Assembly: GCF_963576675.1 (NCBI RefSeq)
Contig: NC_088911.1
Coordinates: 76,103,256 to 76,167,255, forward strand
Length of the DNA stretch: 64,000 nt
Reading direction: 5' to 3'
Origin: Euphorbia lathyris
Lineage: Eukaryota; Streptophyta; Magnoliopsida; Malpighiales; Euphorbiaceae
Both the position numbers and the translations under genes were made by a program. A model generated the notes under the pieces. It did no database searches and had not been told where the DNA came from. It was given only the letters and a program-made list of their open reading frames with translations. Of the stretch, positions 35,710 to 47,225 are shown one piece after another. Positions within the stretch are counted from its first letter, which is position 1. Every line of letters starts with the position of its first letter.

Positions 35710-38661
35710 CTAATCTTGAGCTACCCCTTTGCCTTTGTCTTTCCTCTTTTGCTTACTGCCTGAAGCTTCTCCTGCCTTTGGCTGAGTTCCATCAGCTTGT
35801 GCTTTCTCTCCCGTTTTTCCACCATCAGGCGGAGGAGCAATGAAGGTGTCATTGAGAGCAGCACGAGTCAGCTTGACCGAATATGCCTTTAGACGTTTCG
35901 TGCTTTCAAATAACCCATCAAGCACTGGGACTCCATCATCCAGAACTGTACCAGGGACGCGAATAGATGCGCTGATCATGCTGAGCATGTATTCCTGTGA
36001 CTTAGTTAGCCAAGATATTGCGTCAGTTAGCTGGGCATAAGATTGATGATACATTCGAAGTACAGCCTTGTCGTAGATATCACGCTGAGCGTTTGTGTGA
36101 CGCACATGTCTAAATAAGCTCTGAGTAGTCTGGAGGATAGTATTGGTTTTCACCACGTCAGTTTCCATTTCCTCTTTACTCAGGTTTAGAAGACGGACAG
36201 CTTCGCTAATTTCATCCATCGAACATTGGGAAGATGAGGAAAGAAGTTCACGAGTACCAGTCAGCTCAGAAGACAACTTGGTAAAATAATGACCTAACTC
36301 AGCAGAGGTAGCATAGCCCATGTTGACTGTAGGTAGAGCGTTGATTTGTCCCTGAAGTGAATTCATATGATTCACCATCATCAATATTAGCTTGGTCAGC
36401 TTGGCAAATGATTCTTGCTTGGGTTGCTGTGTTTGGACCGAGGTCATGACACTTACTAAATCTTTGAGATTCTTGATCTCGTTGAGAAGCTGAGTGACAG
36501 ACGAGAAGTCTTGTGATTCAGCATTGGCAGACCCAGCAGCATTGGCATGAGAAGTGTGTAAATCCTGGAGAAGATGTTGAGCCGAGTCAATGATGCGATG
36601 TCCAGACTCAGTTGCATGAAGATAGGCAAATTGTGCCTCAGGATTTAGCTCAGTGGCCGGGATTCTAGTGGCACCAGATGGAGGAGGTGTGTGGTGTTGT
36701 CCTTGAGTGGAAGTGCCAGTATGGTCAGCAACTGGACTTTGATTTTGATTAGCAGCAGGAACTGACTGCTCAATATTCTGCGAAATGTGATGGGAAGGAG
36801 GTGGATCTGCAGAGATATTGACCTGCTCAACATGGACTTGAGTTGGTGTAGGAAGAGGCACCTCAGGTTGAGCAGGATTTTCCTTAGCTTGCTTGTCTCC
36901 TTGATCAGCTAGGACTTCGAGCTGTTGCTCGGCTTGGTTTGGATTTTCTGGAGTCTTGGCATGTTGCTCAACATGAGTAACAGAGGCTTGTTTTTCCTGT
37001 GTAGAGGGCTCAGGATGTGTTGAGAAGAACTTAAATTGAGTAGCTGTGAGGTCAGTGATTTCATCCATCAGAGGCAAATCATCCAGGAGATCAATGACTG
37101 GAGATTTGTAGGCCTTCTTCTTAAGCCTTTTCAACTTTTTGGTCCTTGGAGGGGAAGGGTCAGCAGGAATGGAATCAAGAGATGACTCTTCCTCGAGATT
37201 AGCGTTGAGACTTTCCATGACTCGTTCTTGCTCTGTGAGCTCCGCATCAACTGTCTTACTCTGTACAGCTGGATTTTCATCTTGCTCAATATTCCCTGTT
37301 TGTTCTTGCTCATCATGAGCTTCTTGATGTTGCTCAACATCCTCATCGTTATCATACTGACCTTCATTATTGCTTAGTTCTTCTGCTTCTTTATCAGCAG
37401 GAATTTTCTCAAGGTCAATCTCTTGGCTTCTGATGAAGCGGGAATCATCAGGAGCTGCAAAGCCGAGAGGGACATCATCCACTAGACTCAGGTCAGCATT
37501 TTTCTTTTTCTTCTTCAGAGGGGTTTCCTCACTTTCTAGTTCCTCAGGCTCATCCTGCCTCTTTCTTTTCTCTGCTGACTTAGCCTGCTCAGCATTAACT
37601 TGCTTTCCCTTTGACACAACCCGGATTTTCTTGGGGACAGCATCAACATCTTTTGAGTTGGTTTGGATTGCTTTCCGTTTCTTCTCTCGCTTGGTTTGGT
37701 CAGCAGGTTCGGCTATAGCAATGTTCTCTTCATGAGGTTGCTCATCATCCTCTTCCTCCTGACCTTCCTCGATGACCCCTTTTCCCTTCTTGGGCTTGAT
37801 AGGTTGGTCATATACTAACCCAAACAACAAAGCAGCCGTGATTTCAGTTCCCACGGTTTCTGTTTCATTAATCAAGTCAATTTGATGATCTTCGAGGATT
37901 CTGGTTATAAGAGAACCCAGCCTGAGCTTGATAGTACTCCGTTGAAGTGCTCCTACCAGGAATACGGGCATATTGAGTGGGTTGTAGGTCAACATGTGCC
38001 AAATGAAGCACTGCTCAAAATTTGAAGCTGATGATGCAGAGTTGATTTTTGGGAAGATGAAGTTAGTGAGGAGATAGTGAGCCATCTTTTGATTTTGACC
38101 CATGCATGTACTGGGTATTTCTCCTTTATGTTTTGCTGGTTTGCAGAACGTTGCAGTGTGGTCAAGCTTTTCCTTAGTAGTCCTGAATTCCGTTCCGGTG
38201 TTTGGCAGATTTAGTAAGGTTGCGAGATAGGATGGGGTAATCGTTAGCTTCTTACCTTTAACGTGGGTTACCAGATGGTCAGCATCATTTCCATCAACAC
38301 AGAGGTTGGAGTAAAATTCCCGTACTAACCTAGGGTAGGTTCTACCAGCAAGTGAAAAGAGTCCAGCCCATTCATTCTTCTCAATCCATTCACAGAACGG
38401 TTGCTCATCTGTTATGAAGCTTGGAGAGAACCATCGACATCTGAGAACCTCATGATTCTTTACGCTTGGGTACACTTTAACGAAGAATTTTTCATTTGGC
38501 TGCTTGTCCTTCTTCTTCTTCTTTGAAGAGGTTGCGAGGTTAGTTTTAGGGTTCTTGTTTGGAGTTAGGTCATGCTGACCTTGTTGGGGAAGAGACTTAG
38601 GATTTTCGTCGGTGTGGTCATCGTTGTTACCGCCACCGGAAAGATTTTGGGATTTCGTCAT
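35710..38661 (-). CDS. SIRE-like element A accessory ORF3 (983 aa), copy 1
   Basis: A 983-residue protein encoded downstream of pol, where SIRE-type elements carry an extra, often called env-like, ORF. I chose the ATG at 38659-38661 (MTKSQ); an in-frame ATG 33 codons upstream would lie before the start site predicted from the TATA box at 38762-38768. Residues about 60-300 (FYSNLCVDGNDADHLVTHV, ITPSYLATLLNLPNT) resemble the 'putative plant transposon protein' domain. The middle is acidic and lysine-rich with nuclear-signal-like clusters (PLKKKKK). The C-terminal third is helical, and the tail is basic (KQKRKDKGKGVAQD). I see no signal peptide and no clear membrane helix, so an envelope role is not supported. 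Confidence 0.8.
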   Translation of the reverse strand: MTKSQNLSGGGNNDDHTDENPKSLPQQGQHDLTPNKNPKTNLATSSKKKKKDKQPNEKFFVKVYPSVKNHEVLRCRWFSPSFITDEQPFCEWIEKNEWAGLFSLAGRTYPRLVREFYSNLCVDGNDADHLVTHVKGKKLTITPSYLATLLNLPNTGTEFRTTKEKLDHTATFCKPAKHKGEIPSTCMGQNQKMAHYLLTNFIFPKINSASSASNFEQCFIWHMLTYNPLNMPVFLVGALQRSTIKLRLGSLITRILEDHQIDLINETETVGTEITAALLFGLVYDQPIKPKKGKGVIEEGQEEEDDEQPHEENIAIAEPADQTKREKKRKAIQTNSKDVDAVPKKIRVVSKGKQVNAEQAKSAEKRKRQDEPEELESEETPLKKKKKNADLSLVDDVPLGFAAPDDSRFIRSQEIDLEKIPADKEAEELSNNEGQYDNDEDVEQHQEAHDEQEQTGNIEQDENPAVQSKTVDAELTEQERVMESLNANLEEESSLDSIPADPSPPRTKKLKRLKKKAYKSPVIDLLDDLPLMDEITDLTATQFKFFSTHPEPSTQEKQASVTHVEQHAKTPENPNQAEQQLEVLADQGDKQAKENPAQPEVPLPTPTQVHVEQVNISADPPPSHHISQNIEQSVPAANQNQSPVADHTGTSTQGQHHTPPPSGATRIPATELNPEAQFAYLHATESGHRIIDSAQHLLQDLHTSHANAAGSANAESQDFSSVTQLLNEIKNLKDLVSVMTSVQTQQPKQESFAKLTKLILMMVNHMNSLQGQINALPTVNMGYATSAELGHYFTKLSSELTGTRELLSSSSQCSMDEISEAVRLLNLSKEEMETDVVKTNTILQTTQSLFRHVRHTNAQRDIYDKAVLRMYHQSYAQLTDAISWLTKSQEYMLSMISASIRVPGTVLDDGVPVLDGLFESTKRLKAYSVKLTRAALNDTFIAPPPDGGKTGEKAQADGTQPKAGEASGSKQKRKDKGKGVAQD

Positions 38662-38761
38662 GATTACGAATTCTTTTAGAGGATTTTGGAATTCAGAGAG
38701 AGAGGGATTTGAATGCCAAGGATTTCGAATGTAAAGAGTGATAAGTGGGGATACTTCCACT

Positions 38762-38899
38762 ATTTATAGAGGTGCGAATTGATCCTATTCGTTGAACTAG
38801 CCGTTTAACCTCGAGATGATCAACCGACAGAGATTCTGGCATTTATGACACGTTCGGCGCATGGGTTTTCTGATTATTGCTTACGTTATCCTAGGTGGC
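38762..38899 (-). promoter_or_regulatory. Putative internal promoter of ORF3, element A copy 1
   Basis: TATAAAT (- strand) at 38762-38768 is about 100 bp before the ORF3 ATG. About 65-130 bp further upstream, 38831-38899 is a block shared with element B (both contain TTCGGCGCATGGGTTTTC and CATTTATGACA on the + strand). The surrounding spacer is less alike, so the block looks constrained. The duplicate is 50278-50415. Confidence 0.55.
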
Positions 38900-39166
38900 T
38901 ATTTAATACGCGTGCTAGCATTAATTACGCAACGAAACTTTACTCAGTATATGGAATATCAAACGTTTTGGAACTTTGAGTAGTCAGTTTTACGTAGGAT
39001 AGTTGTTTGTGAACTTAGTAACTCAGCTTAGGATAATCACTCAGCATGTATGTCTACTCAGCATATAGTGATTTCATGTCATTTTTAACTCAGCATGCAA
39101 CAGTTACTAATTTATCACAAATCACTCAGTATGGTAATCACTCAACATTCAATTAAGCACATAGAA
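38900..39166 (-). other. pol-ORF3 spacer with CTCAGC-type motif array, copy 1
   Basis: Six CTCAGC or CTCAGT words (- strand sense TATGCTGAGT) occur between 38940 and 39130, roughly every 20-40 bp, plus degenerate forms. The same style of array is in element B at 59005-59165. The duplicate is 50416-50682. Confidence 0.6.
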
Positions 39167-39622
39167 TTATTGAAGAGGATTAGACATATCGATAGCTTCC
39201 CTTAATATGTTAAATTGCTCACGAGCCAAAGGCTTGGTGAAGATATCCGCAAGCTGTTCAACTGTTGGAACGTAGGTCAGCTTGATCTCACCCTTGAGTA
39301 CATGATCTCTAATGAAGTGATGCCTTATGCTGACATGCTTCATCCTGCTGTGTTGGATTGGATTTTTAGATAGGTCAATGGCGCTTTTATTATCGCATTT
39401 GACTTCAATTGTTTCTGTTTTGACTCCATAATCCTCAAGCTGTTGCTTAATCCATAGGACTTGTGTAACACAGCTTCCAGCAGCTACGTACTCAGCTTCA
39501 GTTGTAGACAGGGCAACTGATGACTGCTTCTTGCTGAACCAAGATACTACACAGCTTCCAAGGAAGTGACATCCTCCCGAGGTACTTTTTCGCTCTAGCT
39601 TATCTCGTCCATAGTCAGCGTC
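39167..39622 (-). pseudogene. SIRE-like element A pol, 3' fragment cut by the duplication junction, copy 1
   Basis: Encodes the end of RNase H from [17 protein letters not shown] through [14 protein letters not shown] and [20 protein letters not shown] to the stop. The 5' portion is missing because intron sequence of the callose synthase gene begins at 39623. An open frame runs across the junction to 39748, adding about 41 residues of antisense intron sequence; these are an accident. Confidence 0.9.
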
Positions 39623-39936
39623 AGGGTACCTTATTCTTCTTGATCCTGCAAATATAGCCTTCTTATACTCTATATGCCAATTATATTCTTCTTGGTTCAT
39701 TGGAGGTTCCTTGTTTAAATTATCTTTCCCTCTGAAATACAATCTCAATACATTTTTCGTTTCTTCTCAATTTGGGAACCTCCAATTTTTGGTTCTCCAA
39801 AAGCTCATTAGGCCATTTGGAAATAGCATTTTCTCATCACATAAATCTCATTTGTTGTCTCACTTGGATGCGATCATGGGTTCATCAAATTAGTGTTTCC
39901 ATGTTCAGTCCTTGGGCCGATCTCATATTGGAGTTG

Positions 39937-40860
39937 CCATGTGTTACAAAATAAGTCAATGTAATTAATGAATAGCATGCCTAAGGCTGCTGTAGGGCTG
40001 CTAGAGCTGCTGGTAGGGTCAGTTTGTCTCCTTGATTGAAGGAGAACCTTGTATATATATGTTTATTGCTCTTAAATAAAATATATTCATGTAGGCTCTT
40101 AATCTACATGGTATCCCATGTATTCTAGTGTATTACATGGTCTGTTACATGGTATCAGAGCCTTGTTTCGGCTTCTGTACTCGGTTTATGGATTGAGATT
40201 CCAGAATTTGTTTTCTGCTTTGTGAGCAGAATTTATGGGTTCGTATTTTTGGGCTGTTTCTTTCAGCATTACTGTCTGCCTTGCGAGCAGACTGTTTGGA
40301 TCTAGGGTTCCAAGTCTAAGTTCTTCTTCCGCTGCCGCCTCTCTGTTTCCGTCCTGCCTGTCCGGTGAATCTCCATTTGTGTTGATGTTGCTGGCAGCCT
40401 CTTGTGATGATATTTTAAATGGGTTCTGCTTTTCCGTTTCCAACGAGGATTGTTGTTCCGTTGTTGTCTCGTCGTCTACCTTCTGCCTGACCGATTTGTT
40501 CTTCTGAGTTGCGTCTCCAGGATTATACTTTATATTCTAAAGTATCTTAAGCTTTTTGTTTTCAGTTGTATTGTTTGGAAGACTATGTTATCTATATCTT
40601 TAGCAAGTTAAGCATGATTAAAATCCATGCTTCAGCTTGAGGGGGAATGTTACAAAATAAGTCAATGTAATTAATGAATAGCATGCCTAAGGCTGCTGTA
40701 GGACTGCTAGAGCTGCTGGTAGGGTCAGTTTGTCTCCTTGATTGAAGGAGAACCTTGTATATATATGTGTATTGCTCTTAAATAAAATATATTCATGTAG
40801 GCTCTTAATCTACATGGTATCCCATGTATTCTAGTGTATTACATGGTCTGTTACACCATG
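39937..40860 (+). mobile_element. TRIM, second copy created by the tandem duplication
   Basis: The element proper is 39942-40855, with the same LTR differences and the same CCATG flanks as 28428-29341. It arose by duplication of the host segment, not by a second insertion, because the flanking intron is duplicated as well. Confidence 0.93.
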
Positions 40861-40966
40861 CAATTCTCATATGGTTAATTTTTTATTTATTTATTTTAAT
40901 TTTTCATTTGCTGTTATTATTTATTGACATTGATTCATTTGGATGATCCCAAATGTTACTCTGCAG

Positions 40967-43040
40967 GCACATATTCGAACGTTCGGTGGGAGGATAATGG
41001 AAACTATTTTAAGTCTGAGATTCTTTATATTCCAGTATGGTATTGTCTACAAGTTAGATATACAAGGAAACAATACATCATTATCGGTAACAGCTCTCCT
41101 TGGATCATTCATATTATATGCTACATTTTCATTAATTCTACATCATAACTGTGATACTACTTTATTGACTTCTTTGTCTGGAGTATCCTATCTCCAGTTT
41201 TTCTACTGCTATCTTCTTTTTATCCACTCGATGGAGATCTTAATTCTTTCTGGTTGATATTTGGTCTAGGTGTATGGGTTTTCATGGATTGTTCTGGCTG
41301 TGCTTATAATCCTTTTCAAGGTGCAATATTATGACTTATTAAACCCCGATCATTGGGAATAAATGTTGTTGTGCCTTTGCATATGGTTTGGATATTAATA
41401 AACGCTGTTGCGTTTCACAGGTATTCACCTTCAGTCAGAAGATATCTGTCAATTTTCAGCTTTTGCTGCGGTTCATCCAAGGAGTCTCCTTCTTGTTGGC
41501 GTTCGCGGGTTTGGCTGTTGCAGTTATTTTAACAGATTTGTCAGTTGCAGACATTTTTGCTTGCATCCTAGCATTTATACCTACTGGATGGGGAATTCTA
41601 TCTGTGAGTTCTCATAAACTCGAGTGTATTTTTCTTAATGTTTTATCTTATGAAATGTGATGAATTCTTACTAGAAAAACAATGTCTCTAGGCTCTTTGC
41701 ATTTCAAAAATCTTAATCGTGCTTTATGGGTCTACTCGTATTAGATCAACATAATTTTCATGGACAAAATTCTTATTGATAAAGGGTCAATTTGGCTGTT
41801 AATTTGGTTCGCCGAGTCAATTTGCCCAAAAATCAACTTAGTTTAATAATTTGGTCCTTCAACTCGTCTTTTTTTTGTCAAATTAATCCATAAAGGTGTG
41901 TCAAAAAAATAACATGTCTAAAAGCCATAAATTATATGTTTACATATGTTACTTCTGCACTAATTTGACCAAATATGTCTTGTTTGGGAATAATTGATAC
42001 CCAGAGTTCATTTTAGAACTCAATCCTGTGAGCCAAGTCGAATGGGAAAATTGACACTTCATCCAAATTCTTTTTATCATGAATGGTATACTTGGAGTCG
42101 AGTCCTTCAAGGTGTTGTTATATTAAGTGCGCCTGCTTTTCACAATCTTGGTGTTCGTCATGCTGGAGTATAAACTAGTAATGCTGCATTGCAAACTATT
42201 TGAATATTGGTTCTACTTTTGAGTAGCTCGCTTCCTTAAGTGTAGCTGAGTTTCTGTTTATTTCATTTGTTATATATGGTATTTAAATAATGATACCAAT
42301 TTACTGTATCCTAAGAGATATAAATTCCAACTCGTAGGTTGGAGCTTATTCTAGCTTTATATGTAATTGTGTGAGGCTTGAACTCGATCACAAGTATCTT
42401 ATTGAATTGAGCTTTGTCAAATATAATAATAATAAAAAACCTACTCTTGGAACCTTGGCTATCAGCATAAGCTTTTGGATTGAATGATTGTTCGACATGG
42501 TACCAGACTCGCTTAGACCAAGAAGTCTAGAGTTCGAGTCCTAGCAACCCGGTTTATTGAATAAATTTCAGAATAATGTAAGCGAGTCTATGCTTGTATG
42601 CTTCAAGCCCTAAGGGAATTCACATCGGCGGTGTGTTAGAAATGATAAAACTATTCTTGGAACCTTACCTATCAGCATAAGCTTTTGAGGTTGAATGTTA
42701 CTTACAGAAAGGTGAATCTTAGATTGAGAATGTCTATTGTGGACTGCACAGTGTGCTTCTTTACCAACTCATTTTAATGATAGGAGTGTTATTTTATTTT
42801 CAGATTGCTGCTGCATGGAAGCCTCTGATGAAGAAACTTGGATTATGGAAATCCATCCGTTCAATTGCCCGCCTATATGATGCTGGGATGGGAATGATTA
42901 TCTTTATTCCAATAGCCTTATTTTCGTGGTTTCCATTTGTATCAACATTCCAAACCAGGCTCATGTTCAACCAAGCCTTCAGCCGAGGATTGGAAATTTC
43001 TCTAATTCTTGCTGGAAACAACGCCAACAATGGCATATGA
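40967..43040 (+). pseudogene. Orphan duplicate of callose synthase exons 36-39
   Basis: Exact copies of the last four exons at 40967-41086, 41270-41320, 41421-41603 and 42804-43040, with intact splice sites and stop codon. The preceding 35 exons are not duplicated, and no promoter is evident upstream (the duplicated sequence begins in intron 35). It could only be expressed as an alternative 3' end of a long transcript, or by a cryptic start. An automatic annotation might call it a separate short callose synthase gene. Confidence 0.9.
42415..42704 (+). mobile_element. Very small LTR element, copy 2 (by duplication)
   Basis: Identical to 30901-31190 and carried by the 11.5-kb duplication. Confidence 0.6.
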
Positions 43041-43682
43041 TAAGAGTCCATGGTATGTTTCAATGGTAAAACATTCTCATGCATACGTGGCATCCAGATG
43101 TTAAGTGTTCTTAGCTTTGGTCATCATTAACACGATTATTGTCTTTTAATTGTAATCTTATGTACAGATCAAAATTTTGGTGATAATATTTTAAATTTGC
43201 TTCTGTACATAGAAACACTCCTGTTGTGTTAGAATCCTACTTTAATTGAACTTACGTAATTGTATAACTAGTTGCTAAACAACGATAGTGTTTTTGCTTT
43301 GTTAATTTATTGGAATATTCCGATTCATTTGTCATAGTTTGAAGAGGATATTGATAGGATTTTGTTAGTTCCCAGAAAGGAAATTGATGAATGAAAATAT
43401 TTTGGTGGACAAATTAGCAACTACTGGAGGAGAATAAGCTTCTTTGAAGAAAAATGTATTAGAGGTCTATCTGGATGAGGACGCTGCCTGCGCCGGGATG
43501 AGCTCTTTGTGTACTAGAAAATATATAGAGAGAATAAATAGTTTCTAGCTTAAACACCTTTTCATCCCTTTGAGAAGCGCTTAGTTCTTTGGGCTATTCA
43601 TAAAAAAAAGTTGGTCTTTGTGGAATTGAGCCTTGTATTAGCTTGCTAATACATTTCCTTTTAGCCTAGTCCGAATCATAAT
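43041..43682 (+). other. Duplicate of the callose synthase 3' flank
   Basis: Identical to 31527-32168; no gene is seen. Confidence 0.5.
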
Positions 43683-43934
43683 TGTTACATGATTTCTATT
43701 AGAATTGAATAAAGGAATGATAAACATTGAATAGATGAACCTTGAATTCCAGAACAATGGAATGAAGCTTACAAAATAGAAAATCCCCAAATTTTTCTTA
43801 ACCTAAAACTAACTCTAACTATCCTTTACATATTCGTTCAATTACAACGGATATTTTCTAATTAACATGATGAAAGTACTTAAATGCCCCTGTTCAATAT
43901 AAATAATTACAAACGGATCCTTGAGTCTTGTTAC
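43683..43934 (-). repeat. Probable 3' LTR of the RE1-like copia fragment, copy 2
   Basis: Identical duplicate of 32169-32420. Confidence 0.42.
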
Positions 43935-43939
43935 TCCTC

Positions 43940-45228
43940 TCAAGTTGGAAGGTATATTGATTGTACACCCACCTTACAAGTAAGAACAGAGAAAGATTTT
44001 GGTGGAAGAGGTTTAGTAAAAATGTCAGCAATTTTGAAAATAGTAGAAATGGCTAAAGGTTTGATAAGGCAATAAAGGAATTTTTCACGCACAAAATGGC
44101 AATCTAATTCGATGTGTTTTGTGTGTTCATGGAAAGTAGAGTTCTTGACAGTATAGAGAGCAGAAAGATTATCACAGAACAAAGGTGTTGGTTGAGGATG
44201 AGGAATATTAAGGGCTTGGAAAAGATATTGAAGCCATTGTATTTCACTAGAAACAGAGGACATTGCACGATATTCTGATTCTGATGAGGATTTAGAAACA
44301 GTTGTTTCTTACTCTTCCAACTAATGAAAGAGGTACCTAAGAAGACACAAAAGCCTGTAATAGATCTTCTTGTGTCAAGGCATGTAGCCCAATCATCATC
44401 TGAAAAAGCTTGTAGTTGAAGAGGAGAAGTAGAGGAGTAAAACAGCCATTTGCCTGGATCTTGTTTGAGATAATGGAGAATTCTCAAGGCTGCTTTGTAA
44501 TGTATGTCAGTTGGTTTAGAGAGGAACTGACTTAGAGTGTTGACAGCAAAAGTGATGTCTGGTCTTGTATTAGTGAGGTAGATGAGTCTGCCAATGAGCT
44601 TTCTGTAAGAAGTAGGATCCTGGAGAGCTGTGCCTTCTTCTTTTGTCAATCTCAGAGTTGGATCCATAGGAGTGGAAACAGGTCTAGCAGCTAGCAAACC
44701 TGCATCAGAAAGAATATCAAGAGTGTATTTTCGCTGAGAAATATTAATGCCCTTTGCTGACCTAGCAATTTCCAATCCAAGAAAGTATTTCAGGTCACCT
44801 AAATCTTTGATTTTAAATTCTAAATCAAGTAACTGTTTAATACTATCAATCTCTTGTTGATCTGTATCAGTTAATATAATGTCATCAACATATATCAACA
44901 AGATACAACTTTTACCATTAACCATTTTAGTAAACATACTATGGTCAGCAGAAGATTGTTGATAATGATGTTGAATTAGAAAAGAAGAAAGCCTGGCAAA
45001 CCATTGTTTGCTGGCTTGTTTTAATCCATAAATGGATTTTTCAAGTTTGCAAACAAGGTTTGGTTCAGGTAAAGATAAACCTGGAGGAGGTTTCATGTAA
45101 ACTTCCTCATCCAAAAAACCATGCAGAAAAGCATTATTAACATCACATTGGTAAAGGGACCAATTGTTAATAGCTGCTATAGTAAGAACAAGTCTAACAG
45201 TGGTTAGCTTGACAACAGGTGAAAAAGT
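43940..45228 (-). pseudogene. RE1-like Ty1/copia pol fragment, copy 2 (by duplication)
   Basis: Same sequence, frameshift and truncation as 32426-33714. It ends where the LTR of element A begins at 45229. Confidence 0.88.
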
Positions 45229-46736
45229 TGTTGGTCCCGTGCGATTAGTTCAAAGGGGGGGGGGGGGGGGAGGTTAGGAACTAATGTAACTTTTTCGTTC
45301 TAATTAATCTTGCTGACTTGATAATTTTGGTGAGTTTATTAACTCAGCTTTGGTCCGCTTAGCCGATCTTAATGTAAGACAGCTTTAGTCAGATGCTGAC
45401 TAAGGCTGTTTCACTTGAGAGTTGGGAATTGACACTTTTGTGGTCAGCTTCCAACTCAACACTCTAATTTACTCAGTGTCAGCTTTAAACAGTTTATATG
45501 CTGAGTAGATATAACAAGCAACACATGCACATATACATATATTTAAGAGAGTTAGAAATTACTCAGTATCACTTATCCTGGTTCGGCCTCTCTGCTTACG
45601 TCCAGTCCCCAGAGTCGTCCGGGCTTTTAGAATCCAATACTGAGCCCTTTAAAGGTAGAGCACAAACCAGTTACAAGGCAGCTGAATATGCAAGAGTACA
45701 TTCCTCTATTCGTTTACTCAACTCCTACTAAGTGCTACAACCCAACACCTAGATTTCTCCACCACTGAGTATTTACAACCAAATACTCAGCACAACACTC
45801 TCAATTCACAATTGATACAATTTGCTCTTTTTCAGATAAAAAACACTTTAGATGATTACAAAATAATCAATCTAGCATTTACACAAGGAATAGAAAGTGG
45901 GTGTAAGATTTCTTTCTTGTTTTTGAGTGCTTTGAGCTTGGATTTTTCTCTCTTGTATATTCTGTAATTCGGCAATGATCCAAGAGAATTGCTTGTCCTT
46001 TTATAGTTGAACCTTGAGGATCAAATGATTTGAATTTAATTTGTCCGTTGAATCCAAAACGGCTCTTTTGGGGGACAAGCTTCTGGTCAGCTTCAGACGT
46101 GAAGGCCAATCTTGTTTTCTGATTTCTTCAGATGTCAGGCTTGTCTTCTTCCTACAGGCTTTGTCTTTTTGCGGCAGTTTGTCTTATAGCAGAGAACAAT
46201 TGACCCATGCATCTCGGAATTTGGCTTTTGCATAATTCCAAGGCTTCGATTATTGGTGCAGACAGTTGTCGGATTTGTCTTTTAGCTAACATATCATACA
46301 TGTTGTCCTGAAGATCACTCAGCTTTACTTCGCTAGTCATTGTCTTTGATTGTCACCAAATCTTATACTGAGTTTTTTTTCACTCAGCTTCAATGGTCAG
46401 CTTCGTTCTGCAAGATCTAGTTCTGAAGCAGACTTCTTTTATGCTGAGTTCCGTTCCACTCAGCTTCTTTGATCAGCTTCAATCTTAAGCTGTTGTTTTG
46501 AAGATGACTTATCTTCTCTTGTGCTGAGTTGCTCTTCACTCAGCTTGTGTTGTATTCTCATGCTGACTTTGACCTGTCTTAATTTTTATTTCCTTTTTCA
46601 TTTATATTTATACTCAATATTGAACAAACGGATTAGTACAATTAAATCAAAGCACTTAAATTTAATTGTCTCTTAATCATGGATTAAACTTAAATGATTT
46701 TGTCAAATCAAAATCTTGTGGAAAGGTGTTTCAACA
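45229..46736 (-). repeat. 3' LTR of SIRE-like copia element A, copy 2 (1508 bp)
   Basis: As 33715-35220, except C at 45242 and a G-run of 16. The U3 inverted repeats are at 46367-46544 and the TATA box at 45997-46005. This copy is still joined to the rest of element A. Confidence 0.9.
46367..46544. promoter_or_regulatory. Array of three inverted repeats in U3, element A copy 2
   Basis: Same three GCTGAGT-N8-ACTCAGC-type units as at 34851-35028. Confidence 0.7.
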
Positions 46737-47225
46737 AACTCCCCCATTTTGATGTTGGCAAAATATTTAATTTATGGAACTCAGTATTGAAATTCCCCAT
46801 GATTGAATTACATTTTATTCTTCTGAAATGACTCCCCCGTAAGGGTTGCATACATTGTCTTAACTTAACTCTAAACCTTCTAAGATTTAATTGAGTACTA
46901 AAAGAAGACATGTTTATACCGACTTAGTTCAATCCTGGACTTTCTAAAATCTAATTCAGATGAACCTAGGTCAATTTTCAGAAGAGTTCAATGTTTACTC
47001 AGTTTGATATATGAATAGTTTTTGTATCAGAGTTTATGTGTGGATGTATCAGAGTTAATGTGTACTGAGTATATTTTTAATTTGAATTTATTTGTTTGTT
47101 CAATTTTAGACAGATCAGCATATAGTATAAAAGTAAGCATCACTAATTAAAAACAATGTGAATAAAAGATGCTTAAGATGTTATACATGGTCAGCATACA
47201 AAATACACAGGGCAATTTTTTAAAG
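46737..47225 (-). other. ORF3-to-LTR spacer with polypurine tract, element A copy 2
   Basis: Identical to 35221-35709, with GGGGGAG tracts on the - strand beside the LTR and about 95 bp inside. Confidence 0.65.

Larger units (their letters stand above)
28109..39622 (+). repeat. 11.5-kb tandem duplication, copy 1
   Basis: This 11,514-bp block is followed directly by a second copy at 39623-51138. It begins at AGGGTACC in intron 35 of the callose synthase gene and ends inside the RNase H region of SIRE-like element A. Reading the copies side by side I find one substitution (T at 33728, C at 45242) and a G-run of 14 versus 16. All reading frames are otherwise identical. Confidence 0.95.

Noticed and set aside
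37370..37735. Serine/phenylalanine-rich open frame on the + strand (and its copy at 48886-49251)
   Set aside because: It is the antisense shadow of the lysine/glutamate-rich part of ORF3; composition follows from the other strand.
35710..38661. ORF3 as a true retroviral-type envelope gene
   Set aside because: The position fits, but I see no signal peptide, no convincing membrane helix and strongly charged, nuclear-signal-like segments.
38941..39130. CRISPR-like regular repeats (CTCAGC words)
   Set aside because: The words are 6-10 bp, irregularly spaced and inside a plant retroelement.
39623..39748. N-terminal extension of the RNase H frame across the duplication junction
   Set aside because: These residues are antisense callose synthase intron joined by chance; no start signal or family match.
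40943..43040. A second independent callose synthase gene
   Set aside because: Only the last four exons are present, and they are exact duplicates within the 11.5-kb repeat.
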